The notes under the pieces are model-generated. The model was not told the origin of the DNA and did not search any database. It saw only the letters and a list, made by a program, of their open reading frames with translations. From positions 1 to 8,599 of the forward strand of contig JAFOLN010000100.1 in NCBI GenBank assembly GCA_017419325.1: 8,599 nt of DNA, read 5' to 3'. The number at the start of each line of letters is the position of its first letter. Within the stretch, counting starts at the first letter, position 1. A program made the position numbers and the translations under genes. The stretch comes from Clostridia bacterium. GTDB taxonomy: Bacteria > Bacillota > Clostridia > Oscillospirales > RGIG577. Of the stretch, positions 1 to 7,215 are shown one piece after another.

Positions 1-676
1 GGTACGCGTAAACGATGCACTCCACGCCGCTTTTTTCTCTGAGAAGCGACTGCATCTTAAGCACATCGTCTTTGAACAGGCGAAGATACGTTTTCGTGTC
101 TTCGCCCTCTTTTTTTGACGCGCCGGGCCTCGGGCTGCGCCCGTGCATATCGTAGGAGTGGCTGCATATATCCAAAAGACCCGACTCGGCCGCATCCCTT
201 ATGTCGTCCCACGTCATGTACGCGTAATAAAGGTTTCTGTCGCCGTTTAGTGTGTACAAGTCGCTGTACGCGCCCACGGGGGAGAATACCGCCTTCATGG
301 AATACTCGCGGATGAGCGGGAGGGCATACGCCATGTTGTTTAAAAAGCCGTCGTCAAAGGTTATGACCACCGGCTTTTTCGGAAGAGGCGCGCCGTTTTT
401 TGTAAAATCGATAAGCTCGCGCACGAACACAGCCTCGTATCCGTGCGATTTCAGGTATTCAAGGTCGCCCCTCAGCGCTTCGGGCGAGGCGACGTACTCA
501 CCCGTGCGGGCGGGGTCCTTTAAGATGCTGTGGTACATGATTATGGGCACTGTGCGCGCGTTCTCCGCCGGAGCGGACGCGGGACACGCGCCCCGCGAAA
601 ACGTGAGCGCGAGGGCCGAAAGGGCGATAAGTATTATAAGCGCCGCCGCCGCTCTTCCCTTTAAAACAAAGAACAT
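1..676 (-). CDS. Polysaccharide deacetylase family protein, membrane-anchored or secreted (partial, C-terminus off the window)
   Basis: This reading frame is open to the left window edge, so only the first 225 residues are visible. The start is ATG at 676, with GGGAGG about 9 bases upstream. Residues 9-26 form a hydrophobic segment after a short basic start, so it is a signal peptide or membrane anchor; C31 lacks a proper lipobox. The NodB-type deacetylase fold is shown by MYHS (47-50), the metal and catalytic motif TFDDG (106-110, aspartates D108 and D109) and the second metal motif HSYDMH (173-178). The sequence ends at VYAY (222-225), where the next conserved motif normally begins. Such enzymes remove N- or O-acetyl groups from extracellular polysaccharides or peptidoglycan; the substrate here cannot be told. 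It diverges from the glycosyltransferase gene, which supports an envelope role. Confidence 0.88.
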   Translation of the reverse strand, partial: MFFVLKGRAAAALIILIALSALALTFSRGACPASAPAENARTVPIIMYHSILKDPARTGEYVASPEALRGDLEYLKSHGYEAVFVRELIDFTKNGAPLPKKPVVITFDDGFLNNMAYALPLIREYSMKAVFSPVGAYSDLYTLNGDRNLYYAYMTWDDIRDAAESGLLDICSHSYDMHGRSPRPGASKKEGEDTKTYLRLFKDDVLKMQSLLREKSGVECIVYAY

Positions 677-751
677 TTCAGAGCCTCCCTTTATATTCAC
701 ATCCGCTTTTCTTAAAAAATTCGGATATGGCGACAAAAGACGATAAAAATG

Positions 752-760
752 TGATAAAAT
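752..760 (+). promoter_or_regulatory. Candidate extended -10 promoter for the glycosyltransferase gene
   Basis: TGATAAAAT reads as an extended -10 (TG, one base, then TAAAAT, five of six matches to TATAAT). A weak -35-like GCGACA lies at 730-735, 19 bases upstream. Transcription would start near 767, giving a leader of about 27 bases. The -35 is poor, so the call rests on the -10 and its position. Confidence 0.4.
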
Positions 761-793
761 TAAACGTAAAGCTTTAAGAAAAGAGATCTTATC

Positions 794-1747
794 ATGAAGT
801 CACTTTCCTTTGTCATACCCGCTTACAACGAGGCGGAGAATATCATGACGGCCATAGAAAAGACGGACGAGGCGTTTTCGGGTTCGGACGCCCGGCTTAA
901 CTATATATTCGTGGACGACGGCTCGACGGACGACACCTGGCGCACCCTTATGCGGGCCGCGGAAGCGGACGGGCGCATAAGCGGTGTGAGGTTTTCAAGG
1001 AACTTCGGAAAGGAAGCGGCCATATTCGCGGGGCTTTCCCATGCGCGGGGCGACGCCTGCATCGTTATGGACTGCGACCTTCAGCACCCGCCCGCCGCCG
1101 CCCGAAGGATGTACGACCTGTGGCGTGAAAATCCGCACATCGAGATTGTCGAGGGCATAAAAAGAAGCCGCGGCGACGAGAGCCTGGGCTCGAAGCTGTT
1201 CGCCGGGGTTTTCTACCGCTTTTTCAACAACGCGGCGGGGCGCGACCTTACGGGCTCGTCGGATTTTAAGCTTCTGTCCCGAACTGCCGTGGATGAGCTT
1301 TTAAGGCTTCCCGAACGATTCACCTTCTTTCGCGCCCTTTCGGGCTGGATAGGCTTTGAAACGGCTCAGGTGGAGTTCGACGTTGAGCCGAGAGCGGGCG
1401 GTGAGACTAAGTGGTCGTTTTTCAGGCTCCTCAAATACGGCATAAGCTCCGTTTCGTCATTTTCCTCCGCGCCCATGCAGATAGTGACGGTATGCGGTCT
1501 CGTTTTCCTTCTTTTCACCGTGATACTTGCGGTGCAGACGCTGTGGCGCTTCTTTTCGGGGCAGTCGCTCGAGGGCTTTACGACGGTCATACTCATACTC
1601 CTGTTTTCCGGCAGCATTATCATGCTGAGCCTCGGCGTCATAGGCTACTACGTCTCCCGCATATACGACGAGCTCAAGCGCCGCCCGAGATACATCGTTT
1701 CGGGGCGCATAAACGCCGAAGAGAAGCGTGACATAATGATGCCGTAA
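794..1747 (+). CDS. Family 2 glycosyltransferase, polyprenyl-phosphate sugar transferase type (DPM1/GtrB-like)
   Basis: The 317-residue protein has an N-terminal GT-A catalytic domain with VIPAYNE (7-13), the nucleotide-binding DDGSTDD (41-47), and the metal-binding DxD within DCDLQHPP (93-100, D93 and D95). DFKLLSR (157-163) and the R-AGGETKW stretch (200-207) are also typical of this family. Two transmembrane helices follow (about 228-252 and 262-288), then a basic tail. Length and layout match enzymes that move a sugar from a nucleotide donor to undecaprenyl phosphate at the inner face of the membrane, for later decoration of wall polymers, lipids or glycans. The sugar is unknown. The start has a weak purine-rich site (AAGAGA, 7 bases upstream). 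No partner flippase or acceptor transferase gene is visible nearby. Confidence 0.9.
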   Translation: MKSLSFVIPAYNEAENIMTAIEKTDEAFSGSDARLNYIFVDDGSTDDTWRTLMRAAEADGRISGVRFSRNFGKEAAIFAGLSHARGDACIVMDCDLQHPPAAARRMYDLWRENPHIEIVEGIKRSRGDESLGSKLFAGVFYRFFNNAAGRDLTGSSDFKLLSRTAVDELLRLPERFTFFRALSGWIGFETAQVEFDVEPRAGGETKWSFFRLLKYGISSVSSFSSAPMQIVTVCGLVFLLFTVILAVQTLWRFFSGQSLEGFTTVILILLFSGSIIMLSLGVIGYYVSRIYDELKRRPRYIVSGRINAEEKRDIMMP

Positions 1748-1783
1748 AATTATGTAGATTTTTTATGTAAACATCGTCATATT

Positions 1784-1816
1784 AAGACAAAAACATCTCA
1801 CGAGAGGCAGTATAAT
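1784..1816 (+). promoter_or_regulatory. spoIIE promoter with 21-bp spacing, likely Spo0A-dependent
   Basis: A perfect TATAAT lies at 1811-1816. The best upstream hexamer is AAGACA at 1784-1789 (four of six to TTGACA), leaving a 21-bp spacer. A normal 17-bp spacer offers no -35. The B. subtilis spoIIE promoter is known to be sigma-A-type with 21-bp spacing and to need phosphorylated Spo0A. The same bases read TGTCTTA on the minus strand, five of seven to the 0A box TGTCGAA. The predicted start is near 1823, about 30 bases before the gene. Confidence 0.6.
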
Positions 1817-1852
1817 TTCTTTACAGTTATTGCCAATCGGAGGTGTTTTTTT

Positions 1853-4180
1853 ATGCAGTTCGGGGGATTTTTCTCTAAGGCCGGGGAGGGCGGCGCGGCG
1901 CGCGCCGCAAAGCGGATTCTTCGCTCGCGGGCGGTATCTCTTTACATACTTCCCGCGCTTGCGGCCTTTTTTCTCTCCCGCGCCGTAACGGCGGCGGACA
2001 TGGCTCCCCTGGGGGCGGCGATTTTTGCAGCATACGGGAGGGGAAAGCGGGCGCTCTCTGCCTTCATCGCGGCGGCGGTGGGATATTTTACCCTGTCGGG
2101 GGAGGTAATGATATATAAATATATTATCGCGCTCCTTATAATATTCGCAGTAAATACGGCATTGGGCAGGCGGGAGCTTCACGCGGCGGTGAGGCCGCTT
2201 TGCAGCGGGGCGGCGCTTTTTATGCCCTCATTCATCCTGTGGGCGCTTTTTGACATGAGCGAGGCGGGCCTTGTTATGACGGTCTGCGAGTGCGCCCTGC
2301 TTTCCTTGTCCGTCCGTCTTTTTTCGGACGGGCTTTCGGCGGTGAAGAACTTCCGCCTCATGCGTAAATGCGACAGGCGGGAGCAGTGGGGGCTTTTGTA
2401 CCTTGTTTCGGCGCTGTGCTTTTCTCTGACCATGCCCGACTGCTCCGCGGCAAGCGCGGGTCATATGGCGGCGTTCGCGGCGGCATTCATTCTGGCGGAG
2501 GCCTCGGCGGCGGGCGGCGGGGCGCTGCTTTCGGTCATATTCGGCCTATTCATATCGCTGGCCGACAAAAATCTTTTGGGGCTTTGCGCCGTTTATCCCG
2601 TATCGGCGGCGCTGTGCGGCGTGCTGTCGGGCGTTGACCGCCGCGCGGGCGTTATCGGCGCGTTCTTCGGCGCCGCCGCCATGAACTTCTACTTTTTAAG
2701 CCCCCATACCGGGGCGCTTATGACGCTATGCGCCCTCGCGGGCGCGGCGGTGGCCCTGTTATGCCCCATAGAAGCCATCGACCGCATAAACGCCGCCTTC
2801 GTTAAAAAAAGCCGCGACGCGCGCTATGACAGGCGCATGAGGGAGCTTATATGCGACAGGCTCCTTGGAATGTCGGCGGGGTACCGTGACGTGTGCGACG
2901 CCGTATGCGCCGCGCAGGACAGGCTTTTTAAGACGAACCTTTCCAGCGTTGCGACGGTGTTTGAAATGACGGCGCGGCGCGCCTGCCGCTCCTGCGCCAT
3001 GATGGAGGTGTGCTGGCAGGAGCGGTACGCCGATACGATTGACGCGCTCAATCAGGTGACGGAGGCGCTGTCAAGAAAGAAGATGATATATGAGGAGGAT
3101 CTCCCGGCGCGTTTTCGCGCCGCGTGCCTGCACACGGATATTTTTACGGAGGCGCTGAACGACTCCTACCGCGACTGGCTTATGAGAAGGAAGCTCTCCC
3201 AAAAGCAGAGACGGACGAAAAAGCTTACGATGCAGCAGTATTCCTCGCTTTCGGCGGCCATGAACAGCGTGGCGCGGGAGTTTAAGCGGGGAATAAGCTT
3301 CAACATTGACGCGGAGGAGAAGATAATAGAGTATTTAAAGAGCATATCCCTCCATCCGAAAAGCGTGCTCGTTATGGAGCGGGAGGGCGGCAGGATAAGC
3401 GCGGAGCTGGACTTTTTTGAAAACGAGACGCTCTGTCTCGACCGCGACGCGCTGAGGCGCGAGGTGTCCTTCATATGCGGCGTGTCCCTTTCGCGCATGA
3501 GCGTTTCGCGCCGCGACGGGGTCATGCGCATAACACTGGGCGTGCCTGAGCCGCTGTCGCCCGTTTACGCCTGCTTCGGCATAACAAAGGATGGGGAGAC
3601 GCAGTCGGGCGACACGGCGGACGCCTTTAAAACGGGGAAGGGGAAGCTTGTTCTCACCCTCTGCGACGGCATGGGAAGCGGCAGAGCGGCGGCGGACGAC
3701 TCCCGCATAGCGGCGGGCGTTATAAGGCGCATAATATCCTCGGGCTTCGACAACGACACGGCGGTGGCGGTGCTTAACTCCGCCATGATGCTTAAATCCG
3801 ACTCGGAGAGCGTTACGGGGGTGGACATAGCCGTTCTGGACCTTTACAGCGGGAAGTGCGAGTTTTTAAAGCTTGGGGCCGCGCCCACTTATGTTTTAAG
3901 AGGCGGCCGCGTCATAAGGATAGACGCGTCCTCCCTGCCCGTGGGAGTGCTGGAGGAGCCGAGGCTCGTAAAATCGCAGCTCGGCCTTTCAAAGGGGGAC
4001 GTCATCGTCATGGTGTCGGACGGCGTCGTGTCGGCGGGGGACGCCTTTTTATGCGACCTTCTGGAGCGGTTCGGTCACTTTGAGGCCCACCGCCTTGCCG
4101 GACAGATAGTGCGCTGCGCCGTAAACGCCTCCCCGGAGGCGGCCATGGACGATATGAGCGCCCTTGTGTGCGTAATATAA
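1853..4180 (+). CDS. spoIIE: Stage II sporulation protein E (SpoIIE), membrane PP2C-type serine phosphatase
   Basis: In sporulating Firmicutes SpoIIE sits at the asymmetric septum and dephosphorylates SpoIIAA, releasing sigma F in the forespore; it also interacts with FtsZ. The 775-residue product (827 in B. subtilis) has the full layout. Residues about 28-305 are a multi-helix hydrophobic region. A cytoplasmic middle region follows, with a CxxC-x6-C cluster (C377, C380, C387). The C-terminal phosphatase domain runs from about 570, with SGDTA (585-589), the metal motif CDGMGSG (604-610, D605), SDGVVSAGD (722-730, D723) and DDMSA (766-770). All metal-binding aspartates expected for activity appear present. 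GGAGGTG lies 7 bases before the ATG. The gene has its own promoter and is followed by a small membrane-protein gene. It marks the host as an endospore former or close relative. Confidence 0.97.
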   Translation: MQFGGFFSKAGEGGAARAAKRILRSRAVSLYILPALAAFFLSRAVTAADMAPLGAAIFAAYGRGKRALSAFIAAAVGYFTLSGEVMIYKYIIALLIIFAVNTALGRRELHAAVRPLCSGAALFMPSFILWALFDMSEAGLVMTVCECALLSLSVRLFSDGLSAVKNFRLMRKCDRREQWGLLYLVSALCFSLTMPDCSAASAGHMAAFAAAFILAEASAAGGGALLSVIFGLFISLADKNLLGLCAVYPVSAALCGVLSGVDRRAGVIGAFFGAAAMNFYFLSPHTGALMTLCALAGAAVALLCPIEAIDRINAAFVKKSRDARYDRRMRELICDRLLGMSAGYRDVCDAVCAAQDRLFKTNLSSVATVFEMTARRACRSCAMMEVCWQERYADTIDALNQVTEALSRKKMIYEEDLPARFRAACLHTDIFTEALNDSYRDWLMRRKLSQKQRRTKKLTMQQYSSLSAAMNSVAREFKRGISFNIDAEEKIIEYLKSISLHPKSVLVMEREGGRISAELDFFENETLCLDRDALRREVSFICGVSLSRMSVSRRDGVMRITLGVPEPLSPVYACFGITKDGETQSGDTADAFKTGKGKLVLTLCDGMGSGRAAADDSRIAAGVIRRIISSGFDNDTAVAVLNSAMMLKSDSESVTGVDIAVLDLYSGKCEFLKLGAAPTYVLRGGRVIRIDASSLPVGVLEEPRLVKSQLGLSKGDVIVMVSDGVVSAGDAFLCDLLERFGHFEAHRLAGQIVRCAVNASPEAAMDDMSALVCVI

Positions 4181-4197
4181 AGTTTTTGGCGGCGCTC

Positions 4198-4206
4198 TGT
4201 TATAAA
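4198..4206 (+). promoter_or_regulatory. Possible extended -10 promoter for the small gene after spoIIE
   Basis: TGTTATAAA fits TG, one base, TATAAA. No recognisable -35 lies 16-18 bases upstream. It would let the small downstream gene be transcribed apart from spoIIE, with a leader of about 50 bases. Weak evidence; co-transcription with spoIIE is equally possible. Confidence 0.3.
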
Positions 4207-4247
4207 ATCGCGCCGCCCGGTCAAAAATATGCACAGACAACAAAGGT

Positions 4248-4258
4248 AAAGGAAGTGG
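4248..4258 (+). promoter_or_regulatory. Ribosome binding site fixing the start of the small tail-anchored protein
   Basis: AAAGGAAGTGG lies 5-8 bases before ATG 4264. The in-frame ATG at 4168 falls inside spoIIE and has no such site, so 4264 is preferred. Confidence 0.65.
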
Positions 4259-4263
4259 CGCAT

Positions 4264-4539
4264 ATGACGGGCGGTATAGGAAGAAGCGTGGTAGTGGTAT
4301 CGGACGTGCAAAGCGAATTGTTCGAGCAGGCGATATTCATACTGTCGCCAAAGGGCGCGTCGGGATATGCAGACGATTCGGAGGAAGTGTTAAAAGAGGC
4401 AAGAAGGGTCTTAAACGCCTATACGGCGAAGTATTACGCGGCGCAGAAGAGAAAAAGGGGACGAAAAAGGCGCGCCCTTTTCATTGCCGCCGCGGCCGCG
4501 GCGGCAATAGCGCTGACGCTTTGGCGCGTTCTCTTTTAG
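4264..4539 (+). CDS. Small tail-anchored membrane protein of unknown function
   Basis: I do not recognise this 91-residue protein. A mixed hydrophobic segment near the start (SVVVVSDVQSELFEQAIFIL, residues 8-27) could form a beta strand and helix. A charged helical stretch follows (DDSEEVLKEARRVLNAYTAK, 38-57), then a very basic block (KRKRGRKRR, 62-70). One C-terminal transmembrane helix, rich in alanine, occupies about 71-91. The basic block before the helix predicts a cytoplasmic N-terminus with the tail in the membrane. It begins 83 bases after spoIIE and ends just before a terminator, so it may be co-transcribed with spoIIE and act in sporulation; that is inference from position only. 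Alternative start ATG 4168 would add 32 residues overlapping spoIIE and is less likely. Confidence 0.75.
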   Translation: MTGGIGRSVVVVSDVQSELFEQAIFILSPKGASGYADDSEEVLKEARRVLNAYTAKYYAAQKRKRGRKRRALFIAAAAAAAIALTLWRVLF

Positions 4540-4545
4540 AAAAAC

Positions 4546-4574
4546 AAAAAAGCAGGCTTTCGCCTGCTTTTTTT
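4546..4574. terminator. Bidirectional intrinsic terminator between converging genes
   Basis: The stem AGCAGGC (4551-4557) pairs with GCCTGCT (4562-4568), flanked by an A-run on the left and a T-run on the right, so it works in both directions. Read on the minus strand the loop is a GAAA tetraloop. It ends the small-protein gene (stop 4539) on the plus strand and the transporter operon (stop 4582) on the minus strand. Confidence 0.93.
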
Positions 4575-4581
4575 CGCATGT

Positions 4582-5337
4582 TTACTTATTCATGAAGCGG
4601 GACAAAAACTCGCGTGTCTGCTCCTTTTTCGGATTTACGAAAATCTCTTCGGGGGTGCCCTGCTCGCAGATTACGCCGTCGGCCATGAACACGACCTGAT
4701 TTGTAACGTCGCGGGCGAAGGCCATCTCGTGGGTCACGATGAGCATCGTTAAGCCCTCCTTTGCAAGGGAGCGCATTACCTCCAGAACCTCGCCCACCAT
4801 CTGCGGGTCTAAGGCGCTTGTGGGCTCGTCGAAGAGGAGCACCTCGGGCTCCATGGCAAGGGCGCGGGCTATGGCGACGCGCTGCTTCTGACCGCCGGAA
4901 AGCTGCTTCGGCTTTGCGTTTATGTAGGGAGCCATGCCAACCTTCTCAAGGTAGAATATGGCCTTCTCATAAGCCTTTTCGCGGCTCTCCTTCAATACCT
5001 TCTCGCAGCCCACCATGCAGTTCTTTAATACCGTCATGTTGTTGAAAAGGTTGAAGCTCTGGAACACCATGCCCACCTTCGCGCGGTACGCGGGCACGTT
5101 TACGTGACGCTCCAGAACGTTCTGTCCGTCGTGGATTATCTCGCCGCCCGTGGGCGTTTCAAGAAGGTTTATGCAGCGAAGGAGCGTTGATTTGCCGGAG
5201 CCGGACGCGCCTATGATGCACGTTATGTCGCCGGGGTAGACCTCGAAGTCGATGTCCTTTAAGACGAGGTTCTTACCGAAGCTTTTGCTTAAATGCTTTA
5301 TCTCAAGTATGGGCTTTCTTTCTTCCATAGGGATCAT
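4582..5337 (-). CDS. Polar amino acid ABC transporter ATPase (GlnQ/HisP family), likely lysine uptake
   Basis: This 251-residue cytoplasmic ATPase powers the importer. It has Walker A GASGSGKST (43-51), the Q-loop glutamine Q93, the signature LSGGQ (146-150), Walker B VLLFDE (166-171) and the switch histidine H203 in VTHEM. Length and sequence are typical of the polar amino acid uptake ATPases. It is the last gene of the operon. Its ATG at 5337 overlaps the permease stop codon as ATGA, which suggests translational coupling. AAAGGGGG lies only 3 bases before this ATG, and a second in-frame ATG (5328) lies 12 bases from it, so the true start could be either. The lysine assignment comes from the operon's riboswitch, not from this protein. 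Confidence 0.95.
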   Translation of the reverse strand: MIPMEERKPILEIKHLSKSFGKNLVLKDIDFEVYPGDITCIIGASGSGKSTLLRCINLLETPTGGEIIHDGQNVLERHVNVPAYRAKVGMVFQSFNLFNNMTVLKNCMVGCEKVLKESREKAYEKAIFYLEKVGMAPYINAKPKQLSGGQKQRVAIARALAMEPEVLLFDEPTSALDPQMVGEVLEVMRSLAKEGLTMLIVTHEMAFARDVTNQVVFMADGVICEQGTPEEIFVNPKKEQTREFLSRFMNK

Positions 5338-6125
5338 CTGCCCCCTTTCTTTGCCGAGTAGCTCATCATGCCGCTTGTATGGGCGAGCGTGTCGGTGGTG
5401 GCAAGGTCGTAGGTGTCGGGGCCGTCCATCTTGCGCTCAAGCAGCATGAGAAGACGCGAGCATACGACGGTCATGATAAGGTAGATGACCATTGTAAGGG
5501 TGAACGTCTCGAAGTAGGTGTAGTACGCGCCGGCGATGCCCTTTGAAACGAAGAACAGCTCCACAACGCTTATTACCGAAAGCACGCAGGTGTCCTTTAT
5601 GTTTATGATAAGGTTGTTGCCTATCTGTGGCATTATGTTTCTGAGCGCCTGGGGAAGCACCACGTATACCATCGTTGTGAAATGGTTCATGCCTATGGCC
5701 GCGGCGCCCTCCGTCTGACCGCGGTCGATAGAGAGGATACCGCCGCGGACCGTTTCCGCCATGTACGCGCCCGTGTTTATCGATACGATAAATATAGCAG
5801 CCGCCCACATCGTCATATCGACGCCGAGATACTGAAGCGAGCCGTAATAGATGAACATGGCCTGAACCATCATAGGCGTGCCGCGGAATACCTCGACGTA
5901 TATCGCAAGGATTATTCTTACTATCTTAAGGATTATCTTCTTGAACATGTTGTCGTTTTTCGATACGGGTATAGTTTGAATTATACCCACGACAAAGCCG
6001 ATAAGACAGCCGATGACGGTGCCTATTATGGCTATGATGAGCGTGCGTCCCGCGCCCTGAAGGAGGGACACGCCGTAGCGGTCAAGAAGAAACAGCAAGC
6101 GTCCCAAAAAATCGGGAGGTAACAT
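5334..6125 (-). CDS. Polar amino acid ABC transporter permease (HisM/GlnP family), likely lysine uptake
   Basis: The 263-residue membrane protein forms the channel, probably as a homodimer because only one permease gene is present. Hydrophobic helices occupy about 26-50, 65-80, 87-120, 175-195 and 207-228. The family hallmarks are VFRGTP (79-84) and the ATPase-contacting EAA loop, EGAAAIGMNHF (139-149) through LPQALRNIMPQI (157-168). A polar tail of about 33 residues follows the last helix, somewhat longer than usual. The start ATG 6125 has AAGGAAG about 8 bases upstream. The gene follows the binding-protein gene across a gap containing a strong hairpin, and overlaps the ATPase gene by 4 bases. 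Confidence 0.94.
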   Translation of the reverse strand: MLPPDFLGRLLFLLDRYGVSLLQGAGRTLIIAIIGTVIGCLIGFVVGIIQTIPVSKNDNMFKKIILKIVRIILAIYVEVFRGTPMMVQAMFIYYGSLQYLGVDMTMWAAAIFIVSINTGAYMAETVRGGILSIDRGQTEGAAAIGMNHFTTMVYVVLPQALRNIMPQIGNNLIINIKDTCVLSVISVVELFFVSKGIAGAYYTYFETFTLTMVIYLIMTVVCSRLLMLLERKMDGPDTYDLATTDTLAHTSGMMSYSAKKGGR

Positions 6126-6159
6126 ATTTTTGGCTTCCTTTCAAAAAATATAAAGCGTG

Positions 6160-6198
6160 AAAAAATATGGGGCGGACAATTCCCGCCCCATATTTTTT
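6160..6198 (-). terminator. Intercistronic hairpin (partial terminator or mRNA stabiliser) after the binding-protein gene
   Basis: A perfect 16-bp inverted repeat pairs AAAAAATATGGGGCGG (6160-6175) with 6183-6198 across a 7-base loop. On the minus strand it starts 9 bases after the binding-protein stop codon and ends in a U-run. The permease start lies about 35 bases further on, so it probably lets only part of transcription through or protects the upstream message. Confidence 0.85.
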
Positions 6199-6207
6199 AT
6201 TTGTAGA

Positions 6208-7125
6208 TTATTCCTCGGTAGAGAGCGGCTGTACGGAAATGGCTTCGTCCATCATCTTGTTGAAGTCGTCAGCGGTCATTTCGGAAAGAACGCTGTTGAT
6301 GGCTTCTCTTAATTCGTCGTTGCCCTTCTGTACGGAGATACCGATGTTTATCTCTTCTTCGGATACCACGAAGTTGTCCTCGGTGTTCTCATTGAAGTCG
6401 AGAAGACGGAAGTTCGGGTATGCGATAAGAGCCGCCTGTGCGGTAGGCATATCGGTGGTAACCAGGTCTACCTTGCCGGAGTTGAGCGCAACCAGCATCG
6501 CGGGAGCAGTCTCCATAGCGGGCTGTATGTCGCAGTCCTCGATCTGGGGCAGGCATACGGTGTACCATACGGTGTTTATCTGGCTCGTTGCCTTCGCGCC
6601 CTTTAAGTCGGATACGCCCTTTGCGTCCGCATAGGGGGTGTCGTCTCTCGTAAGAGCAACGATGGATGCATAGTAGTAGGGCTCGGTAAAGTCCACGGTC
6701 TCAAGTCTCTCGGAGGTGATGGACTGACCTGCGATAGCGCAGTCAAGCTTGCCGGACTGAACGCCGAGCGGGAGCGAATCCCAGTCGGTGCGGTAGATCT
6801 CAAGCTCCCAGCCAAGCTCGTCCGCGATGTGCTTTGCCATCATTACGTCGTAGCCGTAAGCGTAGTCGGTGCTGTCCTGAATCGGAACGGCGCCGTTCTC
6901 GTCGGTGGACTGAGTCCAGTTGTAGGGAGCGTATGCGCACTCCATACCTACTCTTAATACCTTTCTTTCGCCGGAAGCGTCGGCGTCGGCTGCTGCCGAT
7001 GCGTCTTCCTGCGTTTCTGCCTGCGCGTCAGTGTCGTCGGACGCCTTCTGCCCCGAAGAGCAAGCGGCAAAGGCAAATACCATAACAGCCGCCAGAAGAA
7101 GCGCAAGTATGCGTTTTAAATTCAT
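6208..7125 (-). CDS. Extracellular amino acid-binding lipoprotein of the ABC importer (SBP_bac_3 family), likely lysine-binding
   Basis: The 305-residue protein captures the amino acid outside the cell and delivers it to the permease. Residues 1-22 are a lipoprotein signal with lipobox FAAC (19-22), so it is anchored by lipid on C22. A low-complexity acidic linker rich in D, A, E and Q (about 24-53) follows, then the binding domain from VLRVGMECAYAPYNW (56-70). Family features are YGYDVMMAKHIADELG (90-105), GQSITSER (133-140, with the arginine that normally holds the ligand carboxylate) and DFTEPYYYA (145-153). The second lobe contains LNSGKVDLVTTD (214-225). AAGGAGAGG sits about 6 bases before the ATG. 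It is first in its operon and directly behind the lysine riboswitch, the sole basis for naming lysine rather than another polar amino acid. Confidence 0.95.
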   Translation of the reverse strand: MNLKRILALLLAAVMVFAFAACSSGQKASDDTDAQAETQEDASAAADADASGERKVLRVGMECAYAPYNWTQSTDENGAVPIQDSTDYAYGYDVMMAKHIADELGWELEIYRTDWDSLPLGVQSGKLDCAIAGQSITSERLETVDFTEPYYYASIVALTRDDTPYADAKGVSDLKGAKATSQINTVWYTVCLPQIEDCDIQPAMETAPAMLVALNSGKVDLVTTDMPTAQAALIAYPNFRLLDFNENTEDNFVVSEEEINIGISVQKGNDELREAINSVLSEMTADDFNKMMDEAISVQPLSTEE

Positions 7126-7167
7126 TTCAAACCTCTCCTTTATTTATTTTATATGGGTTGCGAAAAT

Positions 7168-7202
7168 AAAAAAGCTTAAAGCGCACATGGGGCGCTTTAA
7201 GC
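7168..7202 (-). terminator. Riboswitch expression-platform terminator
   Basis: An 11-bp perfect stem pairs 7174-7184 with 7192-7202 across a 7-base loop, and on the minus strand is followed by six T residues (7173-7168). It lies between the lysine aptamer and the binding-protein gene. Its first arm contains AAAGCGC, able to pair with AGCGCT in the 3' part of the aptamer (7229-7224), which offers an antiterminator when lysine is absent. Confidence 0.92.
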
Positions 7203-7215
7203 CGGGATACAGGAT

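Noticed and set aside
252..746. Plus-strand 164-residue open frame
   Set aside because: It lies antisense to the polysaccharide deacetylase, whose minus-strand frame shows clear catalytic motifs, a signal sequence and a ribosome binding site.
1748..1852. Terminator after the glycosyltransferase gene
   Set aside because: The T-run at 1759-1764 has no stable stem before it, so no intrinsic terminator is supported.
1763..2182. Minus-strand 139-residue open frame overlapping the start of spoIIE
   Set aside because: Its composition is rich in arginine, lysine and proline, as expected from the reverse of a GC-rich gene, and it crosses the spoIIE promoter and start.
4168..4263. Longer start for the small protein at ATG 4168
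   Set aside because: It overlaps the spoIIE end, lacks a ribosome binding site, and the added residues are not protein-like; ATG 4264 has a good site.
5682..6122. Plus-strand 146-residue open frame
   Set aside because: It is the antisense shadow of the permease gene, with no family features and no ribosome binding site.
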